A stretch of DNA of 38,972 nt from Mycobacterium sp. E1214 (lineage in GTDB: Bacteria > Actinomycetota > Actinomycetes > Mycobacteriales > Mycobacteriaceae), in NCBI RefSeq assembly GCF_001666755.1, contig NZ_LZJC01000073.1, positions 1-38,972 on the forward strand, read 5' to 3'. A program made the translations under genes and the position numbers. This document shows, in pieces, positions 7,080 through 14,888 of the stretch. How positions within the stretch are numbered: the first letter of the stretch is position 1; each line of letters opens with the position of its first letter. The notes under the pieces are model-generated. The model saw only the letters and a list, made by a program, of their open reading frames with translations. It had not been told where the DNA came from and ran no database searches.

Positions 7080-7865
7080 TTAGGTTCCCGTCCACTGCGG
7101 GGCGCGCTTCTCGGCGAACGCGATCGCGCCCTCCTTGGCGTCGTTGGAGGAGAACACCGGCGTCAGGATCTTGTTCTGCTCGGCGAACATGGTGTCGGGG
7201 CTCCAGCCCCGCGACTCGACGATGATGCGCTTGGTGGCCGCGACCGCCAGCGGGCCGTTCGCGGCGATCTTGTCGGCCAGCGCGATGGCCGCGTCCAGCG
7301 CCCCGCCCGGCTCCGCCAGGACGTTGACCATCCCCAGCGCGTGCGCGCGCTCGGCGCTGAGGTTCTCACCGGTCAAGGCCAGCTCCATGGCGATGGCCGA
7401 CGGGATGCGCTGTGGCAGCCGCAGCAGTCCGCCGCCGCCGGCGACCAGGCCGCGCTTGACCTCGGGGATGCCGAAGGCCGAGTCCTTCGACGCCACGATC
7501 AAGTCGGTGGCCAGGGCGAGCTCGGTGCCCCCGGCCAGCGCGTAACCCTCCACCGCCGCGATCAGCGGCTTGTCCGGCGGGCGCTCGGTGAACCCCATGC
7601 CGCGGCCGGCGACGATGGGCAGCTCGCCCCGTGCGAACGCCTTCAGATCCATGCCCGCGCAGAAGGAGCCCCCCGCCCCGGTCAGGATGCCCACCGACAA
7701 GCCGGGGTCGCCGTCGAGCCGGTCGACCGCCTCGGCGAGGCCGTTGGCGACCGCGGCGTTGACCGCGTTCTTGGCCTTCGGCCGGTTGATGGTGATGATC
7801 AGGATCCGGTCACGCTGCTCGAGGAGGACCTCGGGCTCGCCTGCTTCTTCGCTCCCAGTGCTCAC
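7080..7865 (-). CDS. echA1: Enoyl-CoA hydratase EchA1 (crotonase family)
   Basis: This 261-aa crotonase-fold enzyme would add water across 2-enoyl-CoA in fatty-acid beta-oxidation. The oxyanion-hole region is FCAGMDLKAF. The first catalytic Glu is in ALAGGTELALATD and the second is in the segment FGIPEVKRGLVAGGGG, so both hydratase acids are present. The GTG start at 7865 has a GAAGGAG site upstream. The gene order echA1, WS/DGAT-like acyltransferase, lipC is that of M. tuberculosis Rv0222, Rv0221 and Rv0220, which supports the symbol. A 124-base gap separates it from the acyltransferase, so it may have its own promoter. It converges on the aquaporin with almost no spacer. Confidence 0.93.
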   Translation of the reverse strand: MSTGSEEAGEPEVLLEQRDRILIITINRPKAKNAVNAAVANGLAEAVDRLDGDPGLSVGILTGAGGSFCAGMDLKAFARGELPIVAGRGMGFTERPPDKPLIAAVEGYALAGGTELALATDLIVASKDSAFGIPEVKRGLVAGGGGLLRLPQRIPSAIAMELALTGENLSAERAHALGMVNVLAEPGGALDAAIALADKIAANGPLAVAATKRIIVESRGWSPDTMFAEQNKILTPVFSSNDAKEGAIAFAEKRAPQWTGT

Positions 7866-7989
7866 GATGCCGCACAGCTCCTTCGGGTGTCGGTGGCTGC
7901 TGCGATGGTAGCCGCCCGCCGACCAGGCCCGGAAACGGCATTGACGGGACGCGAGATCGCGCTTACCGCGCGCGGGGTCACGCCGTTCG

Positions 7990-9399
7990 TCAGGCCGGGG
8001 CCATCGCCGCCTCGACGACCGTCAGCTCCTCGGAAAGGCCTGCGCTGCGCCGGATTTCGATGAAATCGGCGACCATGGCCTCGGTCACCTCGTGCGGATC
8101 CTTGAGGGTGGCGCCGTCGGAGAGCACCGAGATGTTGATCTGGTCGACGTAGCTCCACACCGTGATGTTCAGGCCACTGCCCGCCGTCAGGGGGCCGACC
8201 GAATAGATCTCCGTGACCAACGCCCCGCCCACCCGGCCGCGCTCCCGGGGCCCCGGCACGTTGGAGATGTTGAGGTTGAGGACCTTGTTGTGCCCGTCGC
8301 GCCCGGACGCCCACCGGAAGAAGGCCCGCGTCGGCGCCGGCGGCATGTAGGACGCCCACCGGCTGACCAGTTCCGGGCCCATCAGCTGGTTGCTTTCCTT
8401 GGCGGCGATGGCGTTCTCGTGGCTGCACCGCACCCGCTCCAGCGGGTCGTCGGCGTTGGTGGGCAGGCCCACCAGCACGCCGGTGAAGCGGTTGCCCGAG
8501 ATGCGTTCGGGGGAGAAGTCGAAGCTCATCGGCACCGACGCGAGCAGCGGTTGCGCCTGGCCGTCGTAGCGCAGCTGCAACGTGCGCAGCGCACCCGCCG
8601 ACATGGCGAGCACCATGTCGTTGATGGTGGCGCCGAGCCGCTTTCCGGTCTCCTTGACGTCGGCCAGCGCCAGCGTGGCGGTCGCGAACCGCCGGTCCGG
8701 GGTGATCTTGTGGTTCATGAACGTCGGCGGCGGCTCGAACGGGCGGGTCAGCTCGGGGGACAGCTTGCGGGAGCTGCGGCGCACCCGCCCCAGACCCTGC
8801 GCCGTGTAGCGGATCGTGTGCGGGATGCGCCCGATGTGGCGGACGTGGTCGACGAAGGCCGACGTCATGAGCTGGCGGGTGGAAGGGGCCGGGTCCGACA
8901 CGTAGGGCCCGCCCTGCGGGCCGGGCTGCAGGTCCATGCCGCGGGCCATCAGGTTGGCCGAGGCCACACCGTCGGCGAGGGCGTGGTGGATCTTGCCGAC
9001 GACCGCGATCCGGTTGTTGGCCAGCCCTTCGACGAAGTACATCTCCCACAGCGGGCGGCTGCGGTCCAGCGGCGAGCTGGCGATCTGCCCGATGGCCTCG
9101 TCGAGTTCGCGGCGACCGCCCGGCGCGGGCAGCTGCCAGGGCCGGATGTGGTAGTCGAGGTCGACGTCGCAATGCTCCCGCCACATCGGGTGGTGCAGGC
9201 CGTAGGGCACCTCGACCAGCTGGTAGCAGAACGGTTCGAGCTTGTTCAGCCGGCCGCCGATGACCTGCCGGAAGGCGTCGATCGCGAAGCCCTGCCGGTC
9301 GGCGTCGAGCTCGATGACGGCGACCTTGATGGTGTGCATGTGCACGTTCGGCGTCTCGCTGTACAGCAGCACCGAATCCCAGCCGCTCAGCCGCTTCAC
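7990..9399 (-). CDS. Wax ester synthase / diacylglycerol acyltransferase family protein (Rv0221-like)
   Basis: This 469-aa member of the bacterial WS/DGAT family has the active-site motif HHALADG at residues 138-144 (consensus HHxxxDG). It begins MKRLSGWDSVLLYSETPNVH, typical of the family's N-terminus, and a later block reads LNLNISNVPGPRERG, the conserved NVPGP segment. The family moves acyl groups from acyl-CoA to diacylglycerol or fatty alcohol, making storage lipid at the membrane. Length and neighbours agree with M. tuberculosis Rv0221, one of its many tgs-like genes. It lies 48 bases after lipC on the same strand and is probably in the same transcript, pairing an esterase with an ester-forming enzyme. 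Confidence 0.93.
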   Translation of the reverse strand: MKRLSGWDSVLLYSETPNVHMHTIKVAVIELDADRQGFAIDAFRQVIGGRLNKLEPFCYQLVEVPYGLHHPMWREHCDVDLDYHIRPWQLPAPGGRRELDEAIGQIASSPLDRSRPLWEMYFVEGLANNRIAVVGKIHHALADGVASANLMARGMDLQPGPQGGPYVSDPAPSTRQLMTSAFVDHVRHIGRIPHTIRYTAQGLGRVRRSSRKLSPELTRPFEPPPTFMNHKITPDRRFATATLALADVKETGKRLGATINDMVLAMSAGALRTLQLRYDGQAQPLLASVPMSFDFSPERISGNRFTGVLVGLPTNADDPLERVRCSHENAIAAKESNQLMGPELVSRWASYMPPAPTRAFFRWASGRDGHNKVLNLNISNVPGPRERGRVGGALVTEIYSVGPLTAGSGLNITVWSYVDQINISVLSDGATLKDPHEVTEAMVADFIEIRRSAGLSEELTVVEAAMAPA

Positions 9400-9447
9400 C
9401 GCGGCCGCCCCTTGCCCATAGAAGGGACCATACTCAGCGGCGACTGC

Positions 9448-10632
9448 TCAGATGACCTCTTTGGCGCCGATCTGCATCTTGGTCCGGTAAACCTGGTTGA
9501 GGAACAGCGAGGTGGCGTGCGCCGCCGCTCCCGCCCGCTCGCCGTCGAGCAGGTCGTACCCGTGGCCCGCGCCGGGCAACTCCAGATACCCCACCATCGA
9601 ATGCGACACCGCCCGCAGCCGGTCGACGAAGCTGCGCGCCTGCGCGACGGGGATCACGGTGTCCTTGCTGCCGTGAATCACCAGGAAGGGCGGCGCGTTG
9701 CGGTGCACCCGCGCGATCGGCGACGCGTCGCGGAAGATCTCGGGGTGCCGGCGGATCGACTTGCGGACCACCACGTGCTCGAGGAACTCGACGAAGCGGG
9801 CCCGCTCGGGGGTGGAGCGGTCCTCCCAGTCGTAGCGTCCATAGATGCCGACGACGGCGTCCACCGACGTGTCGGCGCCCTCCGGCAGCTTCGCCTGGTA
9901 CTGCTCGTCGTCGGGGGTCAACCCGGCCAGCGCGGCCAGGTGCCCGCCCGCCGAACATCCGGCGACGGCAACGAAATTGCGGTCGCCCCCGAACTTGTCG
10001 ACGTTGGCGCGCGCCCAGGCGATCGCCGTCTTGGCGTCGATGATGTGGCGCGGCCACCGGTGGTGCGGTGCGACGCGGTAGTCGACCGCCAGGCAGACCC
10101 AGCCCAGCTCGGCCAGGCGCGACATCAGCGCGGAACCCTGCCCCATGCACCTGCCATGCACCCACGCGCCGCCCGGCAGGAAGATCAGCACCGGGGCGGG
10201 CTGCGCCGGCAGGTCCCGCCGGCGCCACACGTCGAGCACCTGCGCCGGGTGGTCGCCGTAGTGGACCGCCCGGCGGTACAGGTAGCGGCGCTGCCGCACC
10301 GCGTCCCAGATCGGCGGCGTCTTGACCGCGACGGGCCAGTCGAGTTCGAGGTCGGCGGCCGACACCACGCCCCGCAGGGCCGCGACGGAGACGTCGTGGG
10401 TGCTTTCGCGGTCGCGGCGCCGCGTTTCCCCGATGCCCGGCGTGCGCCGGTCGCGCGCCAGCGCCGACAGCAGGTCGGGCGCGTGCCGCGCGCCCCACAC
10501 GCTCATGGCGGTGAGGCCGCCCAGCGGCTCGAGGTGTTTTCCGACGACCGGCAGCGAAGCGCCCGCGACGCTCAAGGCCAGCGCGTAGTCGGCGGGACGC
10601 GCCCGCAGCAACCATTTCGCGCACGATGTCAT
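9448..10632 (-). CDS. lipC: Esterase LipC (hormone-sensitive lipase-like alpha/beta hydrolase)
   Basis: This 394-aa alpha/beta hydrolase has an oxyanion-hole segment (IFLPGGAWVHG) in the HGG position, a nucleophile elbow GCSAGGHLA, an acid in HGSKDTVIP and a histidine in GAGHGYDLL, completing a Ser-Asp-His triad. The ATG at 10632 has an excellent AAGGAGG (10638-10644) 5 bases upstream. M. tuberculosis LipC (Rv0220, 403 aa) is reported as a cell-surface short-chain esterase; the N-terminal 60 residues here are moderately hydrophobic, but I see no clear cleavable signal. It is the first gene of the lipC, WS/DGAT, echA1 row. A possible ECF-type promoter lies upstream. Confidence 0.92.
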   Translation of the reverse strand: MTSCAKWLLRARPADYALALSVAGASLPVVGKHLEPLGGLTAMSVWGARHAPDLLSALARDRRTPGIGETRRRDRESTHDVSVAALRGVVSAADLELDWPVAVKTPPIWDAVRQRRYLYRRAVHYGDHPAQVLDVWRRRDLPAQPAPVLIFLPGGAWVHGRCMGQGSALMSRLAELGWVCLAVDYRVAPHHRWPRHIIDAKTAIAWARANVDKFGGDRNFVAVAGCSAGGHLAALAGLTPDDEQYQAKLPEGADTSVDAVVGIYGRYDWEDRSTPERARFVEFLEHVVVRKSIRRHPEIFRDASPIARVHRNAPPFLVIHGSKDTVIPVAQARSFVDRLRAVSHSMVGYLELPGAGHGYDLLDGERAGAAAHATSLFLNQVYRTKMQIGAKEVI

Positions 10633-10686
10633 AGTCGGCCTCCTTGCCGTCGTGTTAGGCGAGCGTACCCCCGGTCCGAGAGGCGA

Positions 10687-10710
10687 AACGGACGTTTGCG
10701 CCGTTGTTCC
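10687..10710 (-). promoter_or_regulatory. Possible ECF-sigma promoter upstream of lipC
   Basis: On the minus strand GGAACA (10710-10705) is followed, after 14 bases, by CGTT (10690-10687). Mycobacterial SigE and SigH promoters have GGAAC-type -35 and CGTT-type -10 elements, usually spaced a little further apart. The site lies 55-78 bases upstream of the lipC start. A TACGCT element closer to the gene could instead be a housekeeping -10. Confidence 0.22.
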
Positions 10711-10753
10711 TCGAAACTTTCAGACGCTGCCCACCAGACCGTTGCTGAGCAGC

Positions 10754-10802
10754 GCAAATCCGCGTTATGAGACCGTCGTTCTTGTTTGCTGAGCGGATTC
10801 GC
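10754..10802. repeat. Imperfect inverted repeat between the methyltransferase and lipC genes
   Basis: GCAAATCCGC (10754-10763) and GCGGATTCGC (10793-10802) are reverse complements with one mismatch, separated by 29 bases. The nonamer TTGCTGAGC also occurs twice here as a direct repeat. There is no T-tract on either strand, so it is not a classic terminator. It lies 40 bases past the methyltransferase stop. Confidence 0.3.
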
Positions 10803-10841
10803 TCGCGGGCTAGTTGCGGGCCGCCCTGCGCGGCGTGCTGG

Positions 10842-11528
10842 TCAGGCCGCGAGGCACGCGATCACGCGGCCACCGATGAGGCTGATGCCGGCCAGGGTCA
10901 ACCCGACCTGGGCGGCCAGTGTCGCGGCGCTGTCGACGCCGACCGAGGCCCAGCGAAACCACGGCCCGACCTCGTCCGCGGACTCCAACCGGACCCAGCG
11001 CGAGCAGATCCCGATCGACTCGGCGTCGAACTCGGCGACGCAGCGCCCACCCCGAGCCAGCAGTTCGACCGCGCGCCCCAGGATGCGGGCGGGGTCGCCG
11101 CCGAGGCCGACATTGCCGTCCACCAGCAGGACCGTCTGCCAGAAGCCCATCGCGGGCAGCGGGTCAAAGACGTCGCTCAGCAGCACCGGCGCGCCACCAC
11201 GACCGGCCAGCGCGATCGCGGTCGCCGACCGATCGATGCCCAGCGCGGGTATGCCGCGCCTGATCAGCCGGGCCACTAAACGCCCTGGCCCGCAACCTAA
11301 TTCGATCGTCGGCCCGGTGCACATCTGAGTGACGGCTTCGTCGAACGCTTCGTCGGAGGCGTCGCCAGATCTGTCATCGGATCGGTCGTCGGCGCTGCGG
11401 GCGAATTCCGGATCCGGACATCGCACCCCCAGCCAGCGGTGCACGGGCAGCGGCCGCGTCGAGCCGTCCTCGTGCCGGATCCAACATCGCTGACCGCCGA
11501 GCGCCCGATCGTAGAGATGCCCCAGCAT
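10842..11528 (-). CDS. Class I SAM-dependent methyltransferase
   Basis: This 228-aa protein has motif I of class I methyltransferases at residues 75-82 (IELGCGPG), an acidic residue ending strand 2 (ALGIDRSATAI), and a motif II/III region (AELLARGG-like), all consistent with a Rossmann fold that binds S-adenosylmethionine. The N-terminus, MLGHLYDRALGGQRCWIRHE, resembles actinobacterial methyltransferases found near molybdopterin oxidoreductases, as far as I recall. A Ser/Asp-rich linker (about residues 44-62) precedes the SAM domain. I chose the ATG at 11528, which has a GAAGGG site; an upstream GTG at 11636 lacks one. It follows nirD on the same strand after 136 bases and may or may not belong to the nitrate operon. 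The substrate is unknown. Confidence 0.8.
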   Translation of the reverse strand: MLGHLYDRALGGQRCWIRHEDGSTRPLPVHRWLGVRCPDPEFARSADDRSDDRSGDASDEAFDEAVTQMCTGPTIELGCGPGRLVARLIRRGIPALGIDRSATAIALAGRGGAPVLLSDVFDPLPAMGFWQTVLLVDGNVGLGGDPARILGRAVELLARGGRCVAEFDAESIGICSRWVRLESADEVGPWFRWASVGVDSAATLAAQVGLTLAGISLIGGRVIACLAA

Positions 11529-11664
11529 GTTCCGCCCTTCGCCACCCAGGCCGATCGGACGGCCCACAGGCGCTAGGGACGGCTGCGGCGACAAACCGGC
11601 GAACGCAGGCTGACCGGAAGCGAATTCGCCAGCCACTTGCTTCGATACCCCGATCGACTCCCCG

Positions 11665-12000
11665 TTAACCCACGCCGCCGCTGACGCGTCCCCTGACCCG
11701 CAGGCGGATGGTTCCGTCGTCGTCGGCGCGGACGGCGTAGGCGGTGACGGCCGGCCCGTCGTTGGCGACCTCGCAGCCGGTGGCCAGGTCGTAGACGTAG
11801 CTGTGCAGCGGGCAGATGACGACCCGGCCGTCGGCGAGGCCGTCCGCGAGCGGCCCGCCGCGGTGTGGGCAGACGGCGTCCAGCGCCCGCAGCGTACCGT
11901 CGCGAAGCCGAAAGACCGCCACCTGGCGGTCCTCGACCGCGAACGCGCGGGCCTCGCCCAGCGGGATCTCGTCGACCGGACCGAGCGCGATCTCGGTCAT
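11665..12000 (-). CDS. nirD: Nitrite reductase (NADH) small subunit NirD
   Basis: This 111-aa Rieske-type protein is the small subunit of cytoplasmic NADH-dependent nitrite reductase, which turns nitrite into ammonium. All four Rieske ligands are present: C44 and H46 in VCPHRGGP, and C63 and H66 in ICPLHSYVYD. An iron-sulfur cluster is therefore likely, unlike NirD proteins that have lost the ligands. The start at 12000 overlaps the nirB stop as ATGA, so translation is coupled; the longer frame from 12084 lies inside nirB. It is the last gene of the nitrate-assimilation operon. Confidence 0.94.
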   Translation of the reverse strand: MTEIALGPVDEIPLGEARAFAVEDRQVAVFRLRDGTLRALDAVCPHRGGPLADGLADGRVVICPLHSYVYDLATGCEVANDGPAVTAYAVRADDDGTIRLRVRGRVSGGVG

Positions 12001-14516
12001 CGGACCGGCACCTGCGGCAACGGGATCAGCGGCAGCGACGGGCGGAACTGGTTGGGCTCGGCGGCCTTTCGGCTCTCGGCCCACGGGTCGCGGTAGGAGT
12101 CGATCGACTTCTGCATGCGCGCGTCGAGTTCGGCCCCGATGCCGTCGCTGTCGTCGACCACGACCGCCTGGATCCGCTCGATCCCCACCCGAGGCACGAA
12201 GTCGTAGGTGCGCTCCAGCCAGTTGGCGTTCTCCCGGTAGTACTGCAGGAACCGGCCCGTCAGCGCGATCACCTCCTCGGGCGTGGCGACCGTGGCGAGC
12301 AGGTCACCCTTGCGCACGTGCGCGCCCGCCGCGCCGCCGACGTAGAGCTGCCACTGCCCGCCCTCGATCGCGACGACGCCGACGTCCTTGCACAGCGCCT
12401 CCGCGCAATTGCGCGGGCACCCCGTCACGGCCAGCTTCATCTTGCCCGGGCTGGGGATGCCCTGAAAGCGCTCCTCGATGGCGATGCCCAGGGCCGTCGA
12501 ATCGCCGACGCCGAAGCGGCAGAAGTCGCTGCCCACACAGGTTTTCACGGTGCGAAAGCTCTTGCCGTAGGCGTAGCCCGACGGCATCCCCAGATCGGCC
12601 CACACCGACGGCAGGTCCTCCTTGCGCACGCCGAGCAGGTCGATGCGTTGGCCGCCGGTGAGCTTGATCATGGGGATCGCGTACTTGTCGGCGACGTCGG
12701 CGATGGTGCGCAGTTGGTGGGCGTTGGTGACGCCGCCCTTGAGCTGCGGCACCACCGAGAAGGTGCCGTCGCGTTGAATGTTGGCGTGCACGCGGTCGTT
12801 GATGAACCGGCCGTCGCGCTCGTCGACGAATTCGTCGCCCCACATCATGTGCAGCAGCGAGGCGAGCGCCATCTTGGACCCGGCGTCTTCGCGCCCCTCC
12901 GGGGCCAGCGCCGCGAAAACCGATGATACCGAGTGCAATTCGAGCTCCCGGATCTTGTTCATCAGCTCGGGTTTCTCGTAGGGCAGGCTCGGCACGTACC
13001 ACGTCGACCCGGCGTCCTGCGACACGGCGCCGTCGGCGGCCCACTCGACGACCTGGGCCACCAGCCCCTTGCAGGATCCGCAGCCCTTGCCGGCGCGGGT
13101 CGCCGACATCACCCCCTGGACCGAGGTCTGGCCGCCCTTGACGCAGCCGACGATGGTGGCCTTGCTGACGCCGTTGCAGTTGCACACCTGCGCGTCGTCG
13201 GCCAATTCGGCGGCGCCCGTGGGCGCGTCCGGCGCGCCACCGATGTCGAACATCAGCGACACCCGCTCGGGCGGCAGCGGAAGCCCGCGGTCGAACGCCT
13301 GCATCAGGAAGGCGACCTTGCTGACGTCGCCGACCAGCGTCGCCCCGACCAGCTTGTCGTCGCGCACCACCACGGTCTTGTACACGCCCCGCTTGGGCTC
13401 GGAGAACTGCACGAACTCGTCGTCGTCCCGCTCGGGGCACTTGAGCCCCATCGCCGCCACGTCCACGCCGGCGACCTTGAGCTTGGTCGCGGTGCGCGAA
13501 CCATGGTATGCGGCACGGGGATTGGCGCCCGTGAGGTGATCGGCCAGCACGGTCGCCTGCTCCCACAGGGGTGCGACCAGACCGTAGACCTGGCCGCGGT
13601 GCTGCGCGCACTCCCCGACCACGTAGATGTCGTCGTCGTCGACGGAGCGCATGTGGTCGTCGACCACGATCGCACGCTCCACGGTGAGGCCGGCGCGCAC
13701 CGCGAGCCCGACGTTGGGCCGGATACCGGCCGCCATCACCACCATGTCGCACGGCAGCACGCTGCCGTCGGCGAATTCGATCCCCGACGGGCGGCCGCCC
13801 TCGGTGAGCAACCGGGTGGTCCTCTTGCCGGTGTGCACCTCGATGCCCAGCTGCTCGACCAAGCGGCGCAGGATGGCGCTGCCCTGGTCGTCGAGCTGGG
13901 CGTTCATCAACGAGGGGCCGCCCTGGACGACGCCCGCCCGCAGGCCCCGGCTCTGCAAACCCCGCGCGGCCTCCAGCCCCAGCAGGCCACCACCGATGAC
14001 CAGAACCCGCGAACCGGGCTGGGCCTCGGCGAACTCGATCATCGCCTGGCAGTCGTCGAGCGTGCGGAACCCGAACACCCCCGCGGCCAGGGTCCTGTCG
14101 TCGCGCCAGATGCCGTCGACCGGCGGGAAGAACGACCGGCTTCCCGTCGCCAGCACCAGCTTGTCGTACCGCAACGAGGTGCCGTCGTCGGCGTGGACCA
14201 GATGCGCGAACGGGTCGATGCGCACCACGCGCACGCCGGGCCGCAGGTCGATCTGATTGTCGGCGTACCAGTCCAGGGGGTTGAGGTAGATCTCGCCGGC
14301 GTCGTCGGACCCGGCGAGCACGTTGGACAACAGGATCCGGTTGTAGTTGCCGTACGGCTCGTCGCCGAACACCGTGATGGCGAACCGTTCACCGCCGCGG
14401 GCCAGGATCTCCTCGAGGGCCCGCGCGCCCGCCATGCCGTTGCCGACCACCACCAGCCGGGTCGGGGCGGCCGCCCCCTGGCCGTTGGTCGCGGGCGATT
14501 CGGTCGTGATCGTCAT
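11997..14516 (-). CDS. nirB: Nitrite reductase (NADH) large subunit NirB
   Basis: This 839-aa cytoplasmic enzyme carries out the six-electron reduction of nitrite to ammonium. Domains in order are: an FAD-binding segment (VVGNGMAGARALEE) near residue 25; an NAD-binding Rossmann motif (VIGGGLLGLEAARG) near residue 180; a BFD-like [2Fe-2S] domain with CNCNGVSK and KGCGSCKG near 450-490; a ferredoxin-like half-domain; and the siroheme/[4Fe-4S] site with C660, C666, C700 and C704 in the classic C-x5-C-x33-C-x3-C order (TCVGSDFC, CPRNC). The start at 14516 has a strong AGGAGGGGGAG upstream. It lies between the 117-aa unknown protein and nirD in the operon. In M. tuberculosis nirBD sits elsewhere (Rv0252-Rv0253), so the placement here differs. 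Confidence 0.97.
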   Translation of the reverse strand: MTITTESPATNGQGAAAPTRLVVVGNGMAGARALEEILARGGERFAITVFGDEPYGNYNRILLSNVLAGSDDAGEIYLNPLDWYADNQIDLRPGVRVVRIDPFAHLVHADDGTSLRYDKLVLATGSRSFFPPVDGIWRDDRTLAAGVFGFRTLDDCQAMIEFAEAQPGSRVLVIGGGLLGLEAARGLQSRGLRAGVVQGGPSLMNAQLDDQGSAILRRLVEQLGIEVHTGKRTTRLLTEGGRPSGIEFADGSVLPCDMVVMAAGIRPNVGLAVRAGLTVERAIVVDDHMRSVDDDDIYVVGECAQHRGQVYGLVAPLWEQATVLADHLTGANPRAAYHGSRTATKLKVAGVDVAAMGLKCPERDDDEFVQFSEPKRGVYKTVVVRDDKLVGATLVGDVSKVAFLMQAFDRGLPLPPERVSLMFDIGGAPDAPTGAAELADDAQVCNCNGVSKATIVGCVKGGQTSVQGVMSATRAGKGCGSCKGLVAQVVEWAADGAVSQDAGSTWYVPSLPYEKPELMNKIRELELHSVSSVFAALAPEGREDAGSKMALASLLHMMWGDEFVDERDGRFINDRVHANIQRDGTFSVVPQLKGGVTNAHQLRTIADVADKYAIPMIKLTGGQRIDLLGVRKEDLPSVWADLGMPSGYAYGKSFRTVKTCVGSDFCRFGVGDSTALGIAIEERFQGIPSPGKMKLAVTGCPRNCAEALCKDVGVVAIEGGQWQLYVGGAAGAHVRKGDLLATVATPEEVIALTGRFLQYYRENANWLERTYDFVPRVGIERIQAVVVDDSDGIGAELDARMQKSIDSYRDPWAESRKAAEPNQFRPSLPLIPLPQVPVR

Positions 14517-14534
14517 CGTCTCCCCCTCCTGCGC

Positions 14535-14888
14535 CTAGACCTCGACCAGGCCGATGTCGATGAACACGGTGCCGCTCAAGCCGTCCGGTGCGGCGACGAA
14601 CACCTCGATGACGGTGTCGGCGAGCAAGTCTTCGACAACCCGAAGCGGCACGTGCACGGCGTCTTTGGCGCCCATCGGGAAATAGCGCATCGGCGCGCCG
14701 TCGCGCAGCACGACGACGGTGACCAACTCTTCGGAGCTGTTGCCGCCGCGGAAGTACACCGGCTGCGCGATGGCGCCGGCCGGCACCACGTAGCGCAGGG
14801 AGGCGTCCAGTGGGGCCGGCGAATCGTAGCCCTTCCCGTGAAAGGTGAAAGCTCCATGCAGGAACCGTGGCGTGCTGTCGTCACCCAT
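14535..14888 (-). CDS. Uncharacterised 117-aa protein between nitrate and nitrite reductase genes
   Basis: The start ATG (14888-14886) overlaps the last 8 bases of the nitrate reductase gene, and nirB begins 18 bases after its stop, so it is a true operon member. The protein has no signal peptide, no cysteines and no membrane segment. It looks beta-rich: alternating hydrophobic stretches such as YVVPAGAIAQPVYF, LVTVVVLRDG and VIEVFVAAPDG suggest a small beta-sandwich, somewhat like the sensory-rhodopsin-transducer type fold, though I would not assign that family. I do not recognise it. Position suggests a role in assembling, stabilising or supplying electrons or substrate to the nitrate or nitrite reductase. 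Confidence 0.88.
   Translation of the reverse strand: MGDDSTPRFLHGAFTFHGKGYDSPAPLDASLRYVVPAGAIAQPVYFRGGNSSEELVTVVVLRDGAPMRYFPMGAKDAVHVPLRVVEDLLADTVIEVFVAAPDGLSGTVFIDIGLVEV

Noticed and set aside
8092..10770. 892-codon open frame on the plus strand
   Set aside because: It is antisense to lipC and the WS/DGAT gene, both of which have clear catalytic motifs and ribosome-binding sites. Its translation is Arg/His/Val-rich without domains, an effect of high GC.
10754..10802. Rho-independent terminator for the methyltransferase gene
   Set aside because: The loop is 29 bases, one arm position mismatches and no T-tract follows on either strand.
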